Notes: generated by a model from the letters alone, not told the origin. Counted from the first letter of the stretch, positions 1-7,446 are shown. The stretch: 9,073 bases of DNA from Actinomycetes bacterium (GCA_023423215.1 JAFAFZ010000451.1:1-9073), one strand, 5' to 3'. Numbers and translations are program-made.

Positions 1-27
1 GTCCGTCACGTCATCGACGTGTCGGAC
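1..27 (-). terminator. Candidate terminator hairpin beyond the giant secreted gene
   Basis: GTCCG (1-5) pairs with CGGAC (23-27), and CACGTC (7-12) pairs with GACGTG (16-21), with one T-T mismatch and a three-base loop. It lies 57 bases past the stop at 84. Any T-run would be outside the window, so termination is inferred. The symmetry means it could also serve a converging gene. Confidence 0.4.
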
Positions 28-36
28 AGCCCCCGA

Positions 37-55
37 ATGCTCCCACGGGGAGCGT
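37..55 (-). terminator. Second candidate terminator hairpin
   Basis: GCTCCC (39-44) and GGGAGC (48-53) form a six-base stem with a three-base loop, extended by a T-G and an A-T pair to 37-55. It sits 29 bases past the stop of the giant gene. On the minus strand only a weak ATTC follows it, so it may act with the next hairpin or only protect the transcript end. Confidence 0.4.
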
Positions 56-83
56 GTGGTGCTGGTGACGCTGTGGCGTGCGC

Positions 84-3000
84 TCAGCCCTGGGTCCAGG
101 GCAGCACGCTCAGGTTGTCGTAGATCGCCGTGACCGGCGCGTTGGTGGTCGTGCCCGACAGGTAGTTGCTGACGCCCACGCCGCCGGCGGCCTGGAGCTC
201 GGCGGTGGAGTCCGTCGAGGTCAGCTGCGGCTGCGCCGGCTCGGCACCGGCGACGTTCCACACCTTGGCGGTGAGGGTCGTCGTCCCGGAGCCGACGGCG
301 TCGAGCTCGAGTCGCCAGACGTCGCCCGGGGCGTAGACCAGACCCGGCACGCTGACCGCCGAGATGGAGGTCTCGACGCCGTTGACGACACGGGAGAGCG
401 TCAGCGAGGTCGACGTGGGCTGCGGGCGGACCCGGACCCGGTACTCGGAGGTGCCGATGCGACGCACGGCCAGGTAGCTGTAGATGCCACCACCGGTCGG
501 GGCCTTGTCGAAGGACAGGTCGATGCCGGTGCTGACGTCACGAGCCGAGACGCTGTTGAGGTAGCTGGCCGTGGTGCGACCGGCGACGTTCATCAGGTGA
601 CGACCCTTGCCGCCGGAGACCGAGTACCAGCTCGCCGTGCCCGTCGTCGTCCAGATCCCGCCGAGGTCGGCGGTGCCGAGCCCGTTGGTGGTCGAGCGCT
701 CGAACAGGTCGGTGACGATCGGCTCGGGGCCGGCGGGCGGCTGGGCCGAGACGGTGACCTGCTGGCTGGTGGTGCCGGTGGCGCCGTCGTCGTCGGTGAC
801 GGTCAGGGTGACCGTGTAGGTGCCGGCAGCGGCGTAGGTGTGGCTGGCCGTGGCGCCGTTGGCGGTGCCGCCGTCACCGAAGTTCCAGGCGTAGCCCGTG
901 AGGGCGCCGTCCGGGTCGCTCGAGGCCGAGCCGTCCACCGCGAGCGCCAGGAAGTTTGCGTTCGGGGTGAACGCCGCCGTGGGGGCGACGTTGGCCGGCG
1001 GCTGGGCAGCGACGGTGACCTGCTGGCTGGTGGTGCCGGTGGCGCCGTCGTCGTCGGTGACGGTCAGGGTGACCGTGTAGGTGCCGGCAGCGGCGTAGGT
1101 GTGGTTGGCCGTGGCGCCGGTGGCGGTGCCGCCGTCGCCGAAGTTCCACGAGTAGCCGGTGACGCTGCCGTCGGGATCGTTCGACGCAACGGCGTCGACG
1201 CCGAGGCCGAGGAAGTTGGTGCTCGGGGTGAACGCCGCCGTGGGGGCGATGTTCGGCACGTCGGCACCGACGGTCGAGCGGACCTTCAGGTTGTCGAAGG
1301 CGACGACCACGGGCACCTCGGTCGAGGAGCCGGAGATGTAGCCGTGCACGCCGACCCCGCCGGCACCCTGGAGCTGGGCGGTGGCGTCGGTCGTCTCGAG
1401 CTGCCAGCCGGCGGGCTCGGGATCGTTGCCGAACCACACCTTGCCGGCCAGCGTGGCCGTGCCGGAGCCGCTCACGCGGAACTTGATGTGACCGACCATG
1501 CCGGCGGTGTAGCTGCCGGGGATGGTCTGGGTCGTCCCGACGGCCGACTCGGTGCCGTTGACGACCTTCAGCAGCTGCAGGTTCGTGATGCCCGGACGCA
1601 CCCGGACACGCAGGCGGTACTCGGTGTTGCCGTTCTTGCGGAGCACCGAACCGATGTAGGTGCCGCCACCCGTGGGCGTCTTGTTGAGCGTGAAGTCCAC
1701 GGTCGACTCGACGTCCTGGGCGCCGGCGGGCGACAGGGTCGCCGCACGGCTGACACCGGCCGAGGGGAGCGTGATGCGACCCTCGCCACCGGCGACGGTG
1801 AAGTTCGCCGCGGAGCCGGTGTAGGTGTAGGTGCCACCGGTCGGCGCCGAGCCGAAGCCGTTGGCCACGGAGCGCTCGAAGGTGTCGTCCGCGTACACGG
1901 CGACGCCGGCCACGGTGACGTCCTTGCTGAAGGTGCCGGTGGCGCCGTCGTCGTCGGTGACGGTCAGGGTGACCGTGTAGGTGCCGGCAGCGGCGTAGGA
2001 GTGCGTCGCCGAGGCGCCCGTGGCGGTCCCGCCGTCACCGAAGTTCCAGGAGTAGCCGGTGACGGTGCCGTCGGAGTCGCTCGAGCCGGAGCCGTTGACC
2101 GACAGGACCAGCGACGAGGCGCTGTTCGTGAAGGACGCCGTCGGGGCGACGTTCGGCGGTTCGGCGGCGACGGTCACGTCGTGGGTGACGGTGCCCGTCG
2201 CACCGAGGCCGTCGGTGACGGTCAGCGTGACGGTGTAGGTGCCGGGAGCGGCGTAGGTGTGGTTGGCCGTGGCGCCGGCCGCGGTGCCGCCGTCGCCGAA
2301 GTTCCAGGAGTAGCCGGTGATGGTGCCGTCGGAGGCGCTCGACGCCGTGGCGTCGACCGAGAGGCCCAGGAAGTTGGTCGTCGGCGTGAACGCCGCCGTC
2401 GGCGCCTGGTTGGCGGTGACGGTGACCTGCTGGGTCACGGTGCCGGTGGCGCCGTCGTCGTCGGTGACGGTCAGCGTGACGTCGTAGGTGCCGCTCGTGG
2501 CGTAGGTGTGGTTGGCGGTCGCTCCGGTGGCCGTGCCGCCGTCGCCGAAGTTCCACGAGTAGCCGGCCACGGTGCCGTCGACGTCGGTCGAGGACGTGGC
2601 GTCCACGGCGAGGCCCAGGAAGCTGGTGCTCTTCGTGAAGTTCGCGGTCGGCGCGACGTTCGGCAGCTGGCCGCCGCCGGCGAGGAAGGTCGTGAGGACC
2701 TGGTTGGCCGTCAGCACGGTGTCGTGCACGACGGCCTCGTCCAGCCGACCGGTGAAGTTCGAGGCGGAGGAGCCACCGTTCGTGTTGTCACCACCGATGC
2801 GCCAGTAGCCGTTGTAGGCGCCGGCGAGCGGCTGCGGGTTCGAGCCGGCGAGCTGGCCATCGACGTAGAGGCGCATGCCCGTGTCGCCCTGGGTGGCGGC
2901 GACGTGGTGCCACTGGCCGTCGTTGTAGGCGTTGGTCGACACCACGGTGTCGGCACCGCCACGTACGCCGAAGGCCAGGCGGCCGTCGTTGCGCATGTAC

Positions 3001-5750
3001 ACCTGGCGATCCGCGGTGGCCGAGTTGCCGGAGCGGGAGCTGCCGAAGCCGATCAGCTGGCCGCCGGAGGTCGTCGAGGTGTTGAACCAGGTCTGCACCG
3101 AGTAGGTCGACGGGTTGTAGGCCGCGGTGCGGCTGGCGACGAAGCCGTTGCCGTTGAACTGGGCGGCCGCGTTGCCGGCGATGACGCCCGAGGCGTTGCG
3201 GCCGACGGTGTTCACGTAGTCACCGTTGTTCGTGCGGATGCCCGTGTCGTTGGCGGTCGAGCCGCTCGTCTCGTTCAGGCGGTAGTAGAGGTACGGGTCC
3301 GACGAGCGCATGGTCGAGCCGTAGGTGTCGGCCGGCGCAGTGCCGAGCGACGGCGTGCGGCCGGAGGCCGTGTAGTGCGAGGCCACCTGCGTCGGGTTCA
3401 GCACCTTGTAGTAGACGGCGGGCTCGTCGATCTGGCCGGCGAGGTAGTCGTTCGTCGGGCGGCTGCCCCAGTTGGACAGCGTGTCGGCGCCGACCTTCCA
3501 GTAGCCGTTGAAGGCGTTGCCGCCGATGATGTCGCCGCGGGAGGCGACGCGCTTGCCGTCGACGTAGAGGTGCATGCCGTCGGGGCCGAGCGTGGCGACC
3601 ACGTGGTGCCACTGGTTGTCGTTCAGGCCCGACTGGCTCTCGATCGACACCCGGCCGCCCGAGTTGACGCCGAAGAGGATGCGGCCGTTGTTGGCCATGT
3701 AGAGGACCCGGTCGTTGGAGCTGCCGGACGTGCCGGTCGCCGAGGTCGCCAGACCCATGATGCGACCGCCACGGGTCGAGTTCGTGCGGACCCAGGCCTC
3801 GATCGAGACGACGTCCATCGTGTCGGTGAGGGTCGGGTCGACCAGGCGCGAGCTGGAGCTGTTGCTGAAGGTCGCGGAGCGGCTGGTCGTCTCGTTCAGG
3901 AGCGCACCGGCGCTGCCCAGGGTGACCGAGCCGACGTTCAGGTCGCGGAAGCCGAGGGCGTCGGCCGAGGTAGCCGCGCCGTTGTTCTCGTCCAGTCGCC
4001 AGTGCATGCGAGCGCCGTCGGCCATGACCGTGTCGGCGTAGGTGCTGGGCGCACCGCTGCCGGCGACGACGACCGAGGTCCCCTCGCTGGCGACCTGGTT
4101 GCCGTCGGGATCGGTGACGAACACCCGGTAGGCGTGGGTCTGGCCCGGGGTCAGGCCGGTGTCGGTGAAAGAGATGATCGGGCGGTCCCAGAAGACCGAG
4201 CGGGCGGTGGTCTGGTACACGGGCGCCGCGTTGTTGCCGTCACGGGCGATCCGGTAGGTCAGCGTCGAGTCGTCGCGGTCGATGTTCGCCGGGAACGAGA
4301 TGCGGACCTGACCCGTCGCGGTGGAGCGCACCTTGATCGGGAAGTTCGCGCCCGACAGCTGCGGTCCGTCCTTGGCCGGAGCGATCGGCTTCACGGCGAA
4401 GCGGGCGAGGCCCTGCTGGCCCGCGTTGTTCACGCGGGGGAACTCGCCACCGACCACGACGTACTGGCTGTTGCCGGTGACGGTCCAGGTCGCCTGGGTC
4501 TGGCCGGTGTAGGTGCCGACCGTCCACTCGGGGAACCAGCTGGTCAGCGAGGGGGCGGGGTTGCCCTGCCAGTTGGTGTAGCCCCAGGGCTCGCGGCCGA
4601 TGGTGCCGCTCGGCTCGGTGGTCCACGCCAGCGAGTGGCGCATGTTGATCGGCCAGGGGTCGGACTGGGGGAAGCCGCCGACGTTGCCGCAGTAGTGGGC
4701 GTGGCCGACGGAGTAGAAGAAGCCGTTGACCGGCACGCCGTCGTAGGTGTCGCCGTGGCAGTCCTGGATCCACTTGATGGCGCCGGTGTTCGGGTCCGCG
4801 GAGAACGCGCCCTCGAGGTTGCCGCCCTTGTTGAAGGAGTAGCCGGTGCCGTAGATCTGCGTGCCGTCGGTCGAGAGGCTGAGGATCGCGGAGCCGCTGC
4901 CGGCGTCGCGCACGACCTGGTTGGCGGCCCACGGGATGACTGCGCCGGTGGTCGCGTCGATCGCGCCCATGCCGTAGGCGTTCGAGCCGGAGATCGTCTG
5001 GAAGCGACCGCCGACGAAGACGCGGGACTGGTCGGGGCTCATGACCATGGCGAGCACCTCGGCGCTCGCGGCGGGGGCCCAGTCGAGGAGGGCGCCGTTC
5101 GAGGTCGAGAAGGCGGCGAGGCGGGAGCGGGTCGCCGTCAGACCCGGACCGGCGAAGCCGAACGCGCCACCCACGTAGAGGGTGGTGTTCGTCGCCACCA
5201 TCGACGAGACGCGGTAGTCGACGGTGGGACCGAACGAGGTGATGAGCGCACCGGTGGTCGCGTCGAAGGCGGCGATGCGGTAGCGGTTGACGCCGTTGGC
5301 GGTCGTGAACTCACCGCCGACGTAGACCCGGCTGCCGTCGGGCGAGGTCGTGACGACCTTGCCCTGCCGGTTCAGCGAGGCGGTGAACTCGGTCCGCAGC
5401 GCACCGGTCGTGAGGTCGTAGGCGAGGATGTTCGACTTCGGCGTCTCGTTGGTGCCGAGCGGTGCACCGGCGGGACGGGCGCTCGTGAACTCACCCACCA
5501 CGTACACGGTGTTGCCGGAGATGGCCTGGTCCCAGACCACGCCGTTCACCTGGACGGTGGGCAGCGAGTCCGAGGTCACCTGGCCGGCGCCCGACTCGAC
5601 GAGCGGCGGCACCGCGGCACCGGCGACCGTGTCGTTGGACAGCTCGAACAGGGCGAGCGTCGAGAGGACCAGCGCCACGACGGTGACGACGCGCGTCGCC
5701 GTCCTCGCCCGCTCTCTGAAGGATCGAGGAGAGGTGGTGTGATCAGGCAT
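84..5750 (-). CDS. Giant secreted multidomain protein (propeller, two LamG, five PKD)
   Basis: 1888 residues, exported, probably a surface or extracellular adhesin or glycan-binding protein; no catalytic domain was recognised. The signal peptide has an Arg-rich start (residues 9-20), a hydrophobic core (21-35) and a likely cut after AGA (A45). Residues about 60-455 form a beta-propeller with repeated VGGEFT / AAFDATTGAL units, like delta-60 (DUF5122) repeats; its C331 and C354 are the only cysteines I see. About 460-562 is Fn3-like. Two LamG/concanavalin-like domains follow (about 570-795 and 804-1025), each with WHHV..T and LYVDG (W714, W947). PKD domains with WNFGDGGTA have their Trp at 1066, 1149, 1235, 1535 and 1622. 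Two related domains of about 200 residues (1285-1490 and 1676-1884) start with FERS and end with DNL.V. I see no LPXTG motif or C-terminal membrane anchor. The start has GGGAG 8 bases upstream and overlaps the lipoprotein gene end. Coding and export are near certain; the role is inferred. Confidence 0.93.
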   Translation of the reverse strand: MPDHTTSPRSFRERARTATRVVTVVALVLSTLALFELSNDTVAGAAVPPLVESGAGQVTSDSLPTVQVNGVVWDQAISGNTVYVVGEFTSARPAGAPLGTNETPKSNILAYDLTTGALRTEFTASLNRQGKVVTTSPDGSRVYVGGEFTTANGVNRYRIAAFDATTGALITSFGPTVDYRVSSMVATNTTLYVGGAFGFAGPGLTATRSRLAAFSTSNGALLDWAPAASAEVLAMVMSPDQSRVFVGGRFQTISGSNAYGMGAIDATTGAVIPWAANQVVRDAGSGSAILSLSTDGTQIYGTGYSFNKGGNLEGAFSADPNTGAIKWIQDCHGDTYDGVPVNGFFYSVGHAHYCGNVGGFPQSDPWPINMRHSLAWTTEPSGTIGREPWGYTNWQGNPAPSLTSWFPEWTVGTYTGQTQATWTVTGNSQYVVVGGEFPRVNNAGQQGLARFAVKPIAPAKDGPQLSGANFPIKVRSTATGQVRISFPANIDRDDSTLTYRIARDGNNAAPVYQTTARSVFWDRPIISFTDTGLTPGQTHAYRVFVTDPDGNQVASEGTSVVVAGSGAPSTYADTVMADGARMHWRLDENNGAATSADALGFRDLNVGSVTLGSAGALLNETTSRSATFSNSSSSRLVDPTLTDTMDVVSIEAWVRTNSTRGGRIMGLATSATGTSGSSNDRVLYMANNGRILFGVNSGGRVSIESQSGLNDNQWHHVVATLGPDGMHLYVDGKRVASRGDIIGGNAFNGYWKVGADTLSNWGSRPTNDYLAGQIDEPAVYYKVLNPTQVASHYTASGRTPSLGTAPADTYGSTMRSSDPYLYYRLNETSGSTANDTGIRTNNGDYVNTVGRNASGVIAGNAAAQFNGNGFVASRTAAYNPSTYSVQTWFNTSTTSGGQLIGFGSSRSGNSATADRQVYMRNDGRLAFGVRGGADTVVSTNAYNDGQWHHVAATQGDTGMRLYVDGQLAGSNPQPLAGAYNGYWRIGGDNTNGGSSASNFTGRLDEAVVHDTVLTANQVLTTFLAGGGQLPNVAPTANFTKSTSFLGLAVDATSSTDVDGTVAGYSWNFGDGGTATGATANHTYATSGTYDVTLTVTDDDGATGTVTQQVTVTANQAPTAAFTPTTNFLGLSVDATASSASDGTITGYSWNFGDGGTAAGATANHTYAAPGTYTVTLTVTDGLGATGTVTHDVTVAAEPPNVAPTASFTNSASSLVLSVNGSGSSDSDGTVTGYSWNFGDGGTATGASATHSYAAAGTYTVTLTVTDDDGATGTFSKDVTVAGVAVYADDTFERSVANGFGSAPTGGTYTYTGSAANFTVAGGEGRITLPSAGVSRAATLSPAGAQDVESTVDFTLNKTPTGGGTYIGSVLRKNGNTEYRLRVRVRPGITNLQLLKVVNGTESAVGTTQTIPGSYTAGMVGHIKFRVSGSGTATLAGKVWFGNDPEPAGWQLETTDATAQLQGAGGVGVHGYISGSSTEVPVVVAFDNLKVRSTVGADVPNIAPTAAFTPSTNFLGLGVDAVASNDPDGSVTGYSWNFGDGGTATGATANHTYAAAGTYTVTLTVTDDDGATGTTSQQVTVAAQPPANVAPTAAFTPNANFLALAVDGSASSDPDGALTGYAWNFGDGGTANGATASHTYAAAGTYTVTLTVTDDDGATGTTSQQVTVSAQPPAGPEPIVTDLFERSTTNGLGTADLGGIWTTTGTASWYSVSGGKGRHLMNVAGRTTASYLNSVSARDVSTGIDLSFDKAPTGGGIYSYLAVRRIGTSEYRVRVRPQPTSTSLTLSRVVNGVETSISAVSVPGLVYAPGDVWRLELDAVGSGTTTLTAKVWNVAGAEPAQPQLTSTDSTAELQAAGGVGVSNYLSGTTTNAPVTAIYDNLSVLPWTQG
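750..843 (-). repeat. PKD-coding repeat, copy A (94 bases identical to 1011-1104)
   Basis: These 94 bases match 1011-1104 without a difference, at an offset of 261 bases, equal to one 87-residue PKD unit (PKD5 versus PKD4). They code for the last strands of PKD5. Identity at silent positions suggests recent duplication or gene conversion. Confidence 0.85.
1011..1104 (-). repeat. PKD-coding repeat, copy B
   Basis: Exact copy of 750-843, coding for the end of PKD4. An inner stretch of 68 bases (1032-1099) is also identical to 1932-1999 in PKD3. Confidence 0.85.
1932..1999 (-). repeat. PKD-coding repeat, copy C (68 bases)
   Basis: Identical to 771-838 and 1032-1099 and codes for the end of PKD3. 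One of the FERS...DNL domains lies between this copy and the other two. PKD1 and PKD2, at about 2160-2660, show the same block in more diverged form. Confidence 0.8.
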
Positions 5751-5763
5751 TGGGCACGCTCCC
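5743..5763 (-). promoter_or_regulatory. Overlapping stop/start with internal ribosome binding site
   Basis: The lipoprotein stop (TGA, 5743-5745) lies inside the first codons of the giant gene (ATG, 5748-5750), giving an 8-base overlap in different frames. GGGAG (minus strand, 5759-5763) stands 8 bases before the ATG, inside lipoprotein coding sequence. The arrangement suits translational coupling and fixed co-expression. Confidence 0.75.
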
Positions 5764-6417
5764 GGTGAAGACGGCGATCGGAGTGTCGGACGAGTACTTG
5801 ACGGTCAGGCGGACGTCGGCGCGCTCCTCGGGAGCGATCCGGAACAGGTACGAGCCGGTGGTGGTGCCGCCGGCGTCGAGCTGGCCGGCGAACGGCGTCG
5901 CGGCCTCGGTGGTGACCTGCGTGTAGGACGCGCCGGTCGGGTCGAGCAGGTCGACGGTGACGGAGCTCAGGTCGATGGGACCGCCGGTGCCGTTGACGAC
6001 CTCGACGGTGACCTGCACGGCCGGGCCGCTGGTCTCGCCCGGCATCGACGCCTCGGCGTCGGTGGCCTCGATCGAGGTGATCTTCGCCGTCACGCCGTTG
6101 CCGAACTCGGCGGGCTGGTCCATGGCGACGGGGTCGAGCGTCGCACCGGCGATGCCCGGGACGGCGAGCTCGCCGGCCGACGGGGCCTCGGTGGTGGGGC
6201 CGGCGGCGTCAGCGACCGTGGTGGTCGTCTCGGCGCCGTCGGCGGCGACGGTGGTGGTCGTCGTCGAGTCCTTCTTCTTCGAGGCGGCCTCGCCCGAGGT
6301 GTCGTCGCTCGAGCAGGCGCCGAACAGCAGCGTCGCCGCGGCGAGCGCGACGGCGAGGGCGCCACGGCGGCGCCCAGGCGCGTGATGCATTGCAGCCCGT
6401 GCGGCCGTCGGCCTCAT
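5743..6417 (-). CDS. Lipoprotein with C-terminal DUF4352-like domain
   Basis: 224 residues, predicted to be a lipid-anchored surface protein of unknown function. The N-terminus is Arg-rich (residues 7-18), followed by a hydrophobic stretch ALAVALAAATLLFGA and C35, the likely lipidated cysteine; Phe at -3 is less usual than Leu. A Lys/Thr-rich spacer with runs of TTTTT and TTTTV (about 43-70) follows, as expected for a wall-spanning tether. Residues about 75-224 look like a beta-sandwich of the DUF4352/TRF2-like type: NGVTAKITSIEA, then VQVTVEVVNGTGGPIDLS, then GSYLFRIAPEERADVRLTVKY. I chose the ATG at 6417 because it puts a normal lipoprotein signal at the N-terminus. The frame stays open upstream to 6696, but that extension is not protein-like and would bury the signal. 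A weak GAGGGA lies a little far upstream; ATG 6390 is the alternative. The gene is first in a unit with the giant secreted protein. Confidence 0.87.
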   Translation of the reverse strand: MRPTAARAAMHHAPGRRRGALAVALAAATLLFGACSSDDTSGEAASKKKDSTTTTTVAADGAETTTTVADAAGPTTEAPSAGELAVPGIAGATLDPVAMDQPAEFGNGVTAKITSIEATDAEASMPGETSGPAVQVTVEVVNGTGGPIDLSSVTVDLLDPTGASYTQVTTEAATPFAGQLDAGGTTTGSYLFRIAPEERADVRLTVKYSSDTPIAVFTGSVPNA

Positions 6418-6486
6418 GGCACCGTCGTCTTCCCTCGAATGCGACGGAGCCTCCCAGCTGGCCGTCGCTCGCCCTGCCTGTTCCGA

Positions 6487-6515
6487 ACGGTACTCCCCGT
6501 CCTGCAGAGCGGCAA
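6487..6515 (-). promoter_or_regulatory. Candidate promoter for the lipoprotein/giant-protein unit
   Basis: On the minus strand, TTGCCG (6510-6515) and TACCGT (6487-6492) are 17 bases apart, a housekeeping-type -35/-10 pair with partial matches. It would start transcription near 6480, about 60 bases before the ATG at 6417. This is by eye only. Confidence 0.33.
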
Positions 6516-6642
6516 TGCGCGGGTGCCGAGCTCCGGCGGTGCGCGTCGAGATGACCGGCGAGCGGTCGTTCAGGTCCGTCGTGCGGACGTCGTTCCCGGC
6601 GGGGGACGCTGGCGTGTTCATCGCCGTCCATGTTGACGGCGA

Positions 6643-6658
6643 GTGGTGGTCCCACCAC
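6643..6658. repeat. 16-base inverted repeat, possible operator
   Basis: GTGGTGG (6643-6649) and CCACCAC (6652-6658) are perfect reverse complements around a TC centre. The short spacing suits a protein dimer site better than an RNA hairpin. It directly adjoins the nested inverted repeat and lies upstream of the lipoprotein promoter candidate. Confidence 0.45.
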
Positions 6659-6697
6659 ATGGGCAAAACCCCTGCGCGAGGGGTCGAACGGCCCATG
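6658..6697 (-). terminator. Nested inverted repeat, likely terminator of the DJ-1 gene
   Basis: The outer arms CATGGGC (6658-6664) and GCCCATG (6691-6697) enclose the inner arms ACCCCT (6668-6673) and AGGGGT (6679-6684) around a GCGCG loop. On the minus strand the inner stem is followed by TTTTGCCC, the look of an intrinsic terminator, about 90 bases past the DJ-1 stop. The plus strand has no T-run after it. Confidence 0.55.
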
Positions 6698-6772
6698 CCC
6701 GGCGACGGCCTCGGTCAGGGCCGCGCCGGCGCTCGAAGGACCGCCGCCAGCGGCCCTCGGGCGGCGACGGCG

Positions 6773-7375
6773 TCAGATCTGCAGCCGGGTGTCCGTGCTG
6801 GCCTGACCCGGGTTGCCGTGCGAAGGCGACAGCACCCGCACGAGCTCTGCGGAGAACGCCCGCAGGTCGTCGGGCTTCCGGCTCGTCACCAGGGTGTTGG
6901 GCCCCTCGGTGCAGACGACGACCTTCTCGTCGAGCCACTTGGCGCCGGCGTTGGTCAGGTCGGTCCGCAGGCTCGGCCAGCTGGTCAGCGTGCGGCCCTT
7001 CACCACGTCCGCCTCGATCAGCGTCCACGGGGCGTGGCAGATCGCCGCGATCGGGCGGGCGGCCTGCACGACGTCCTGGACCAGTGCGACCGCCGAGGCC
7101 TCGGTGCGCAGCTGGTCGGGGTTGGCGACCCCGCCCGGCAGCACCAGGGCGGCGTAGTCCTCGACATCCGCGTCCGCAGCGGCGACCGTCGCCTGGAACA
7201 CGTCCGCCTTGTCCAGGTGGTCGAACGCCTGGACGTCGCCGACCTTCGGTGCGATCAGCACCGGCTCGGCGCCGGCGTCCAGCAGCGCCTGCCACGGCTC
7301 GGTCAACTCCACCTGCTCGACGCCCTCGTTGGCGACGAGGAACGCGACCTTCGTGCCCTGCAGATCGGCGGTCAT
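6773..7375 (-). CDS. DJ-1/PfpI family protein (PfpI-type amidotransferase-like)
   Basis: 200 residues, cytoplasmic, single class I glutamine amidotransferase-like domain of the DJ-1/PfpI superfamily. The N-terminal strand KVAFLVANEGVEQVEL leads to E23, the position of the conserved acidic residue near the nucleophile. ALVLPGG (76-82) and the nucleophile elbow AAICHAPW, with C113 and H114, follow. GRTLTSWPSL, LVTSRKPDDL and a final helix complete the fold. Relatives are annotated as intracellular proteases, deglycases or stress proteins (PfpI, YhbO), but the true substrate is disputed for many of them. Here only the fold and the Cys-His pair are supported. The ATG at 7375 has AAGGGAG five bases upstream. 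The frame is open far upstream to 9019, but that part is antisense to other genes and is not real. A sigma-B-like promoter precedes the gene and a hairpin with a T-run follows it, suggesting single-gene, stress-linked transcription. Confidence 0.92.
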   Translation of the reverse strand: MTADLQGTKVAFLVANEGVEQVELTEPWQALLDAGAEPVLIAPKVGDVQAFDHLDKADVFQATVAAADADVEDYAALVLPGGVANPDQLRTEASAVALVQDVVQAARPIAAICHAPWTLIEADVVKGRTLTSWPSLRTDLTNAGAKWLDEKVVVCTEGPNTLVTSRKPDDLRAFSAELVRVLSPSHGNPGQASTDTRLQI

Positions 7376-7380
7376 GGGAG

Positions 7381-7387
7381 CTCCCTT
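7381..7387 (-). promoter_or_regulatory. Strong ribosome binding site of the DJ-1 gene
   Basis: AAGGGAG on the minus strand is five bases before the ATG at 7375 and decides this start against the long open frame upstream. Part of it lies in the palindrome GGGAGCTCCC (7376-7385). Confidence 0.75.
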
Positions 7388-7421
7388 CGGCGCGGCGCAC
7401 CTGCGCCGGCGTCCGTCACCG

Positions 7422-7446
7422 ATACCCCGCGTCACCCCTCGGAGAC
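7422..7446 (-). promoter_or_regulatory. Sigma-B/sigma-F-like promoter for the DJ-1 gene
   Basis: On the minus strand GTCT (7443-7446) is followed 15 bases later by GGGTAT (7422-7427). This fits the actinobacterial stress sigma pattern GNNT-N14-16-GGGTAY. The start would fall near 7415, leaving a leader of about 40 bases before the good ribosome site. Assigning it to a stress sigma factor is inference. Confidence 0.45.

Larger units (their letters stand above)
6418..6772. other. Non-coding gap between the lipoprotein and DJ-1 genes
   Basis: 355 bases without a convincing gene. Reading leftward from the DJ-1 stop it holds a weak seven-base stem (6742-6748 with 6760-6766), the nested inverted repeat at 6658-6697, the palindrome at 6643-6658 and the candidate promoter at 6487-6515. 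Open frames here give low-complexity Arg/Pro-rich products with no family resemblance. Confidence 0.7.

Noticed and set aside
84..5750. CRISPR or mobile-element reading of the regularly spaced identical blocks
   Set aside because: The blocks are in-frame PKD coding units with an 83-87 residue period; there are no spacers, cas genes, transposase or terminal repeats.
78..5768. Open frame of 1896 codons on the plus strand opposite the giant secreted gene
   Set aside because: The product is Arg/Gly/Val/Asp-rich without family motifs and mirrors the PKD repeats of the other strand. It is open because the GC-rich sense gene avoids the codons that would give stops there.
6418..6696. N-terminal extension of the lipoprotein by 93 codons
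   Set aside because: It would bury the lipoprotein signal inside the protein and crosses the terminator-like structure.
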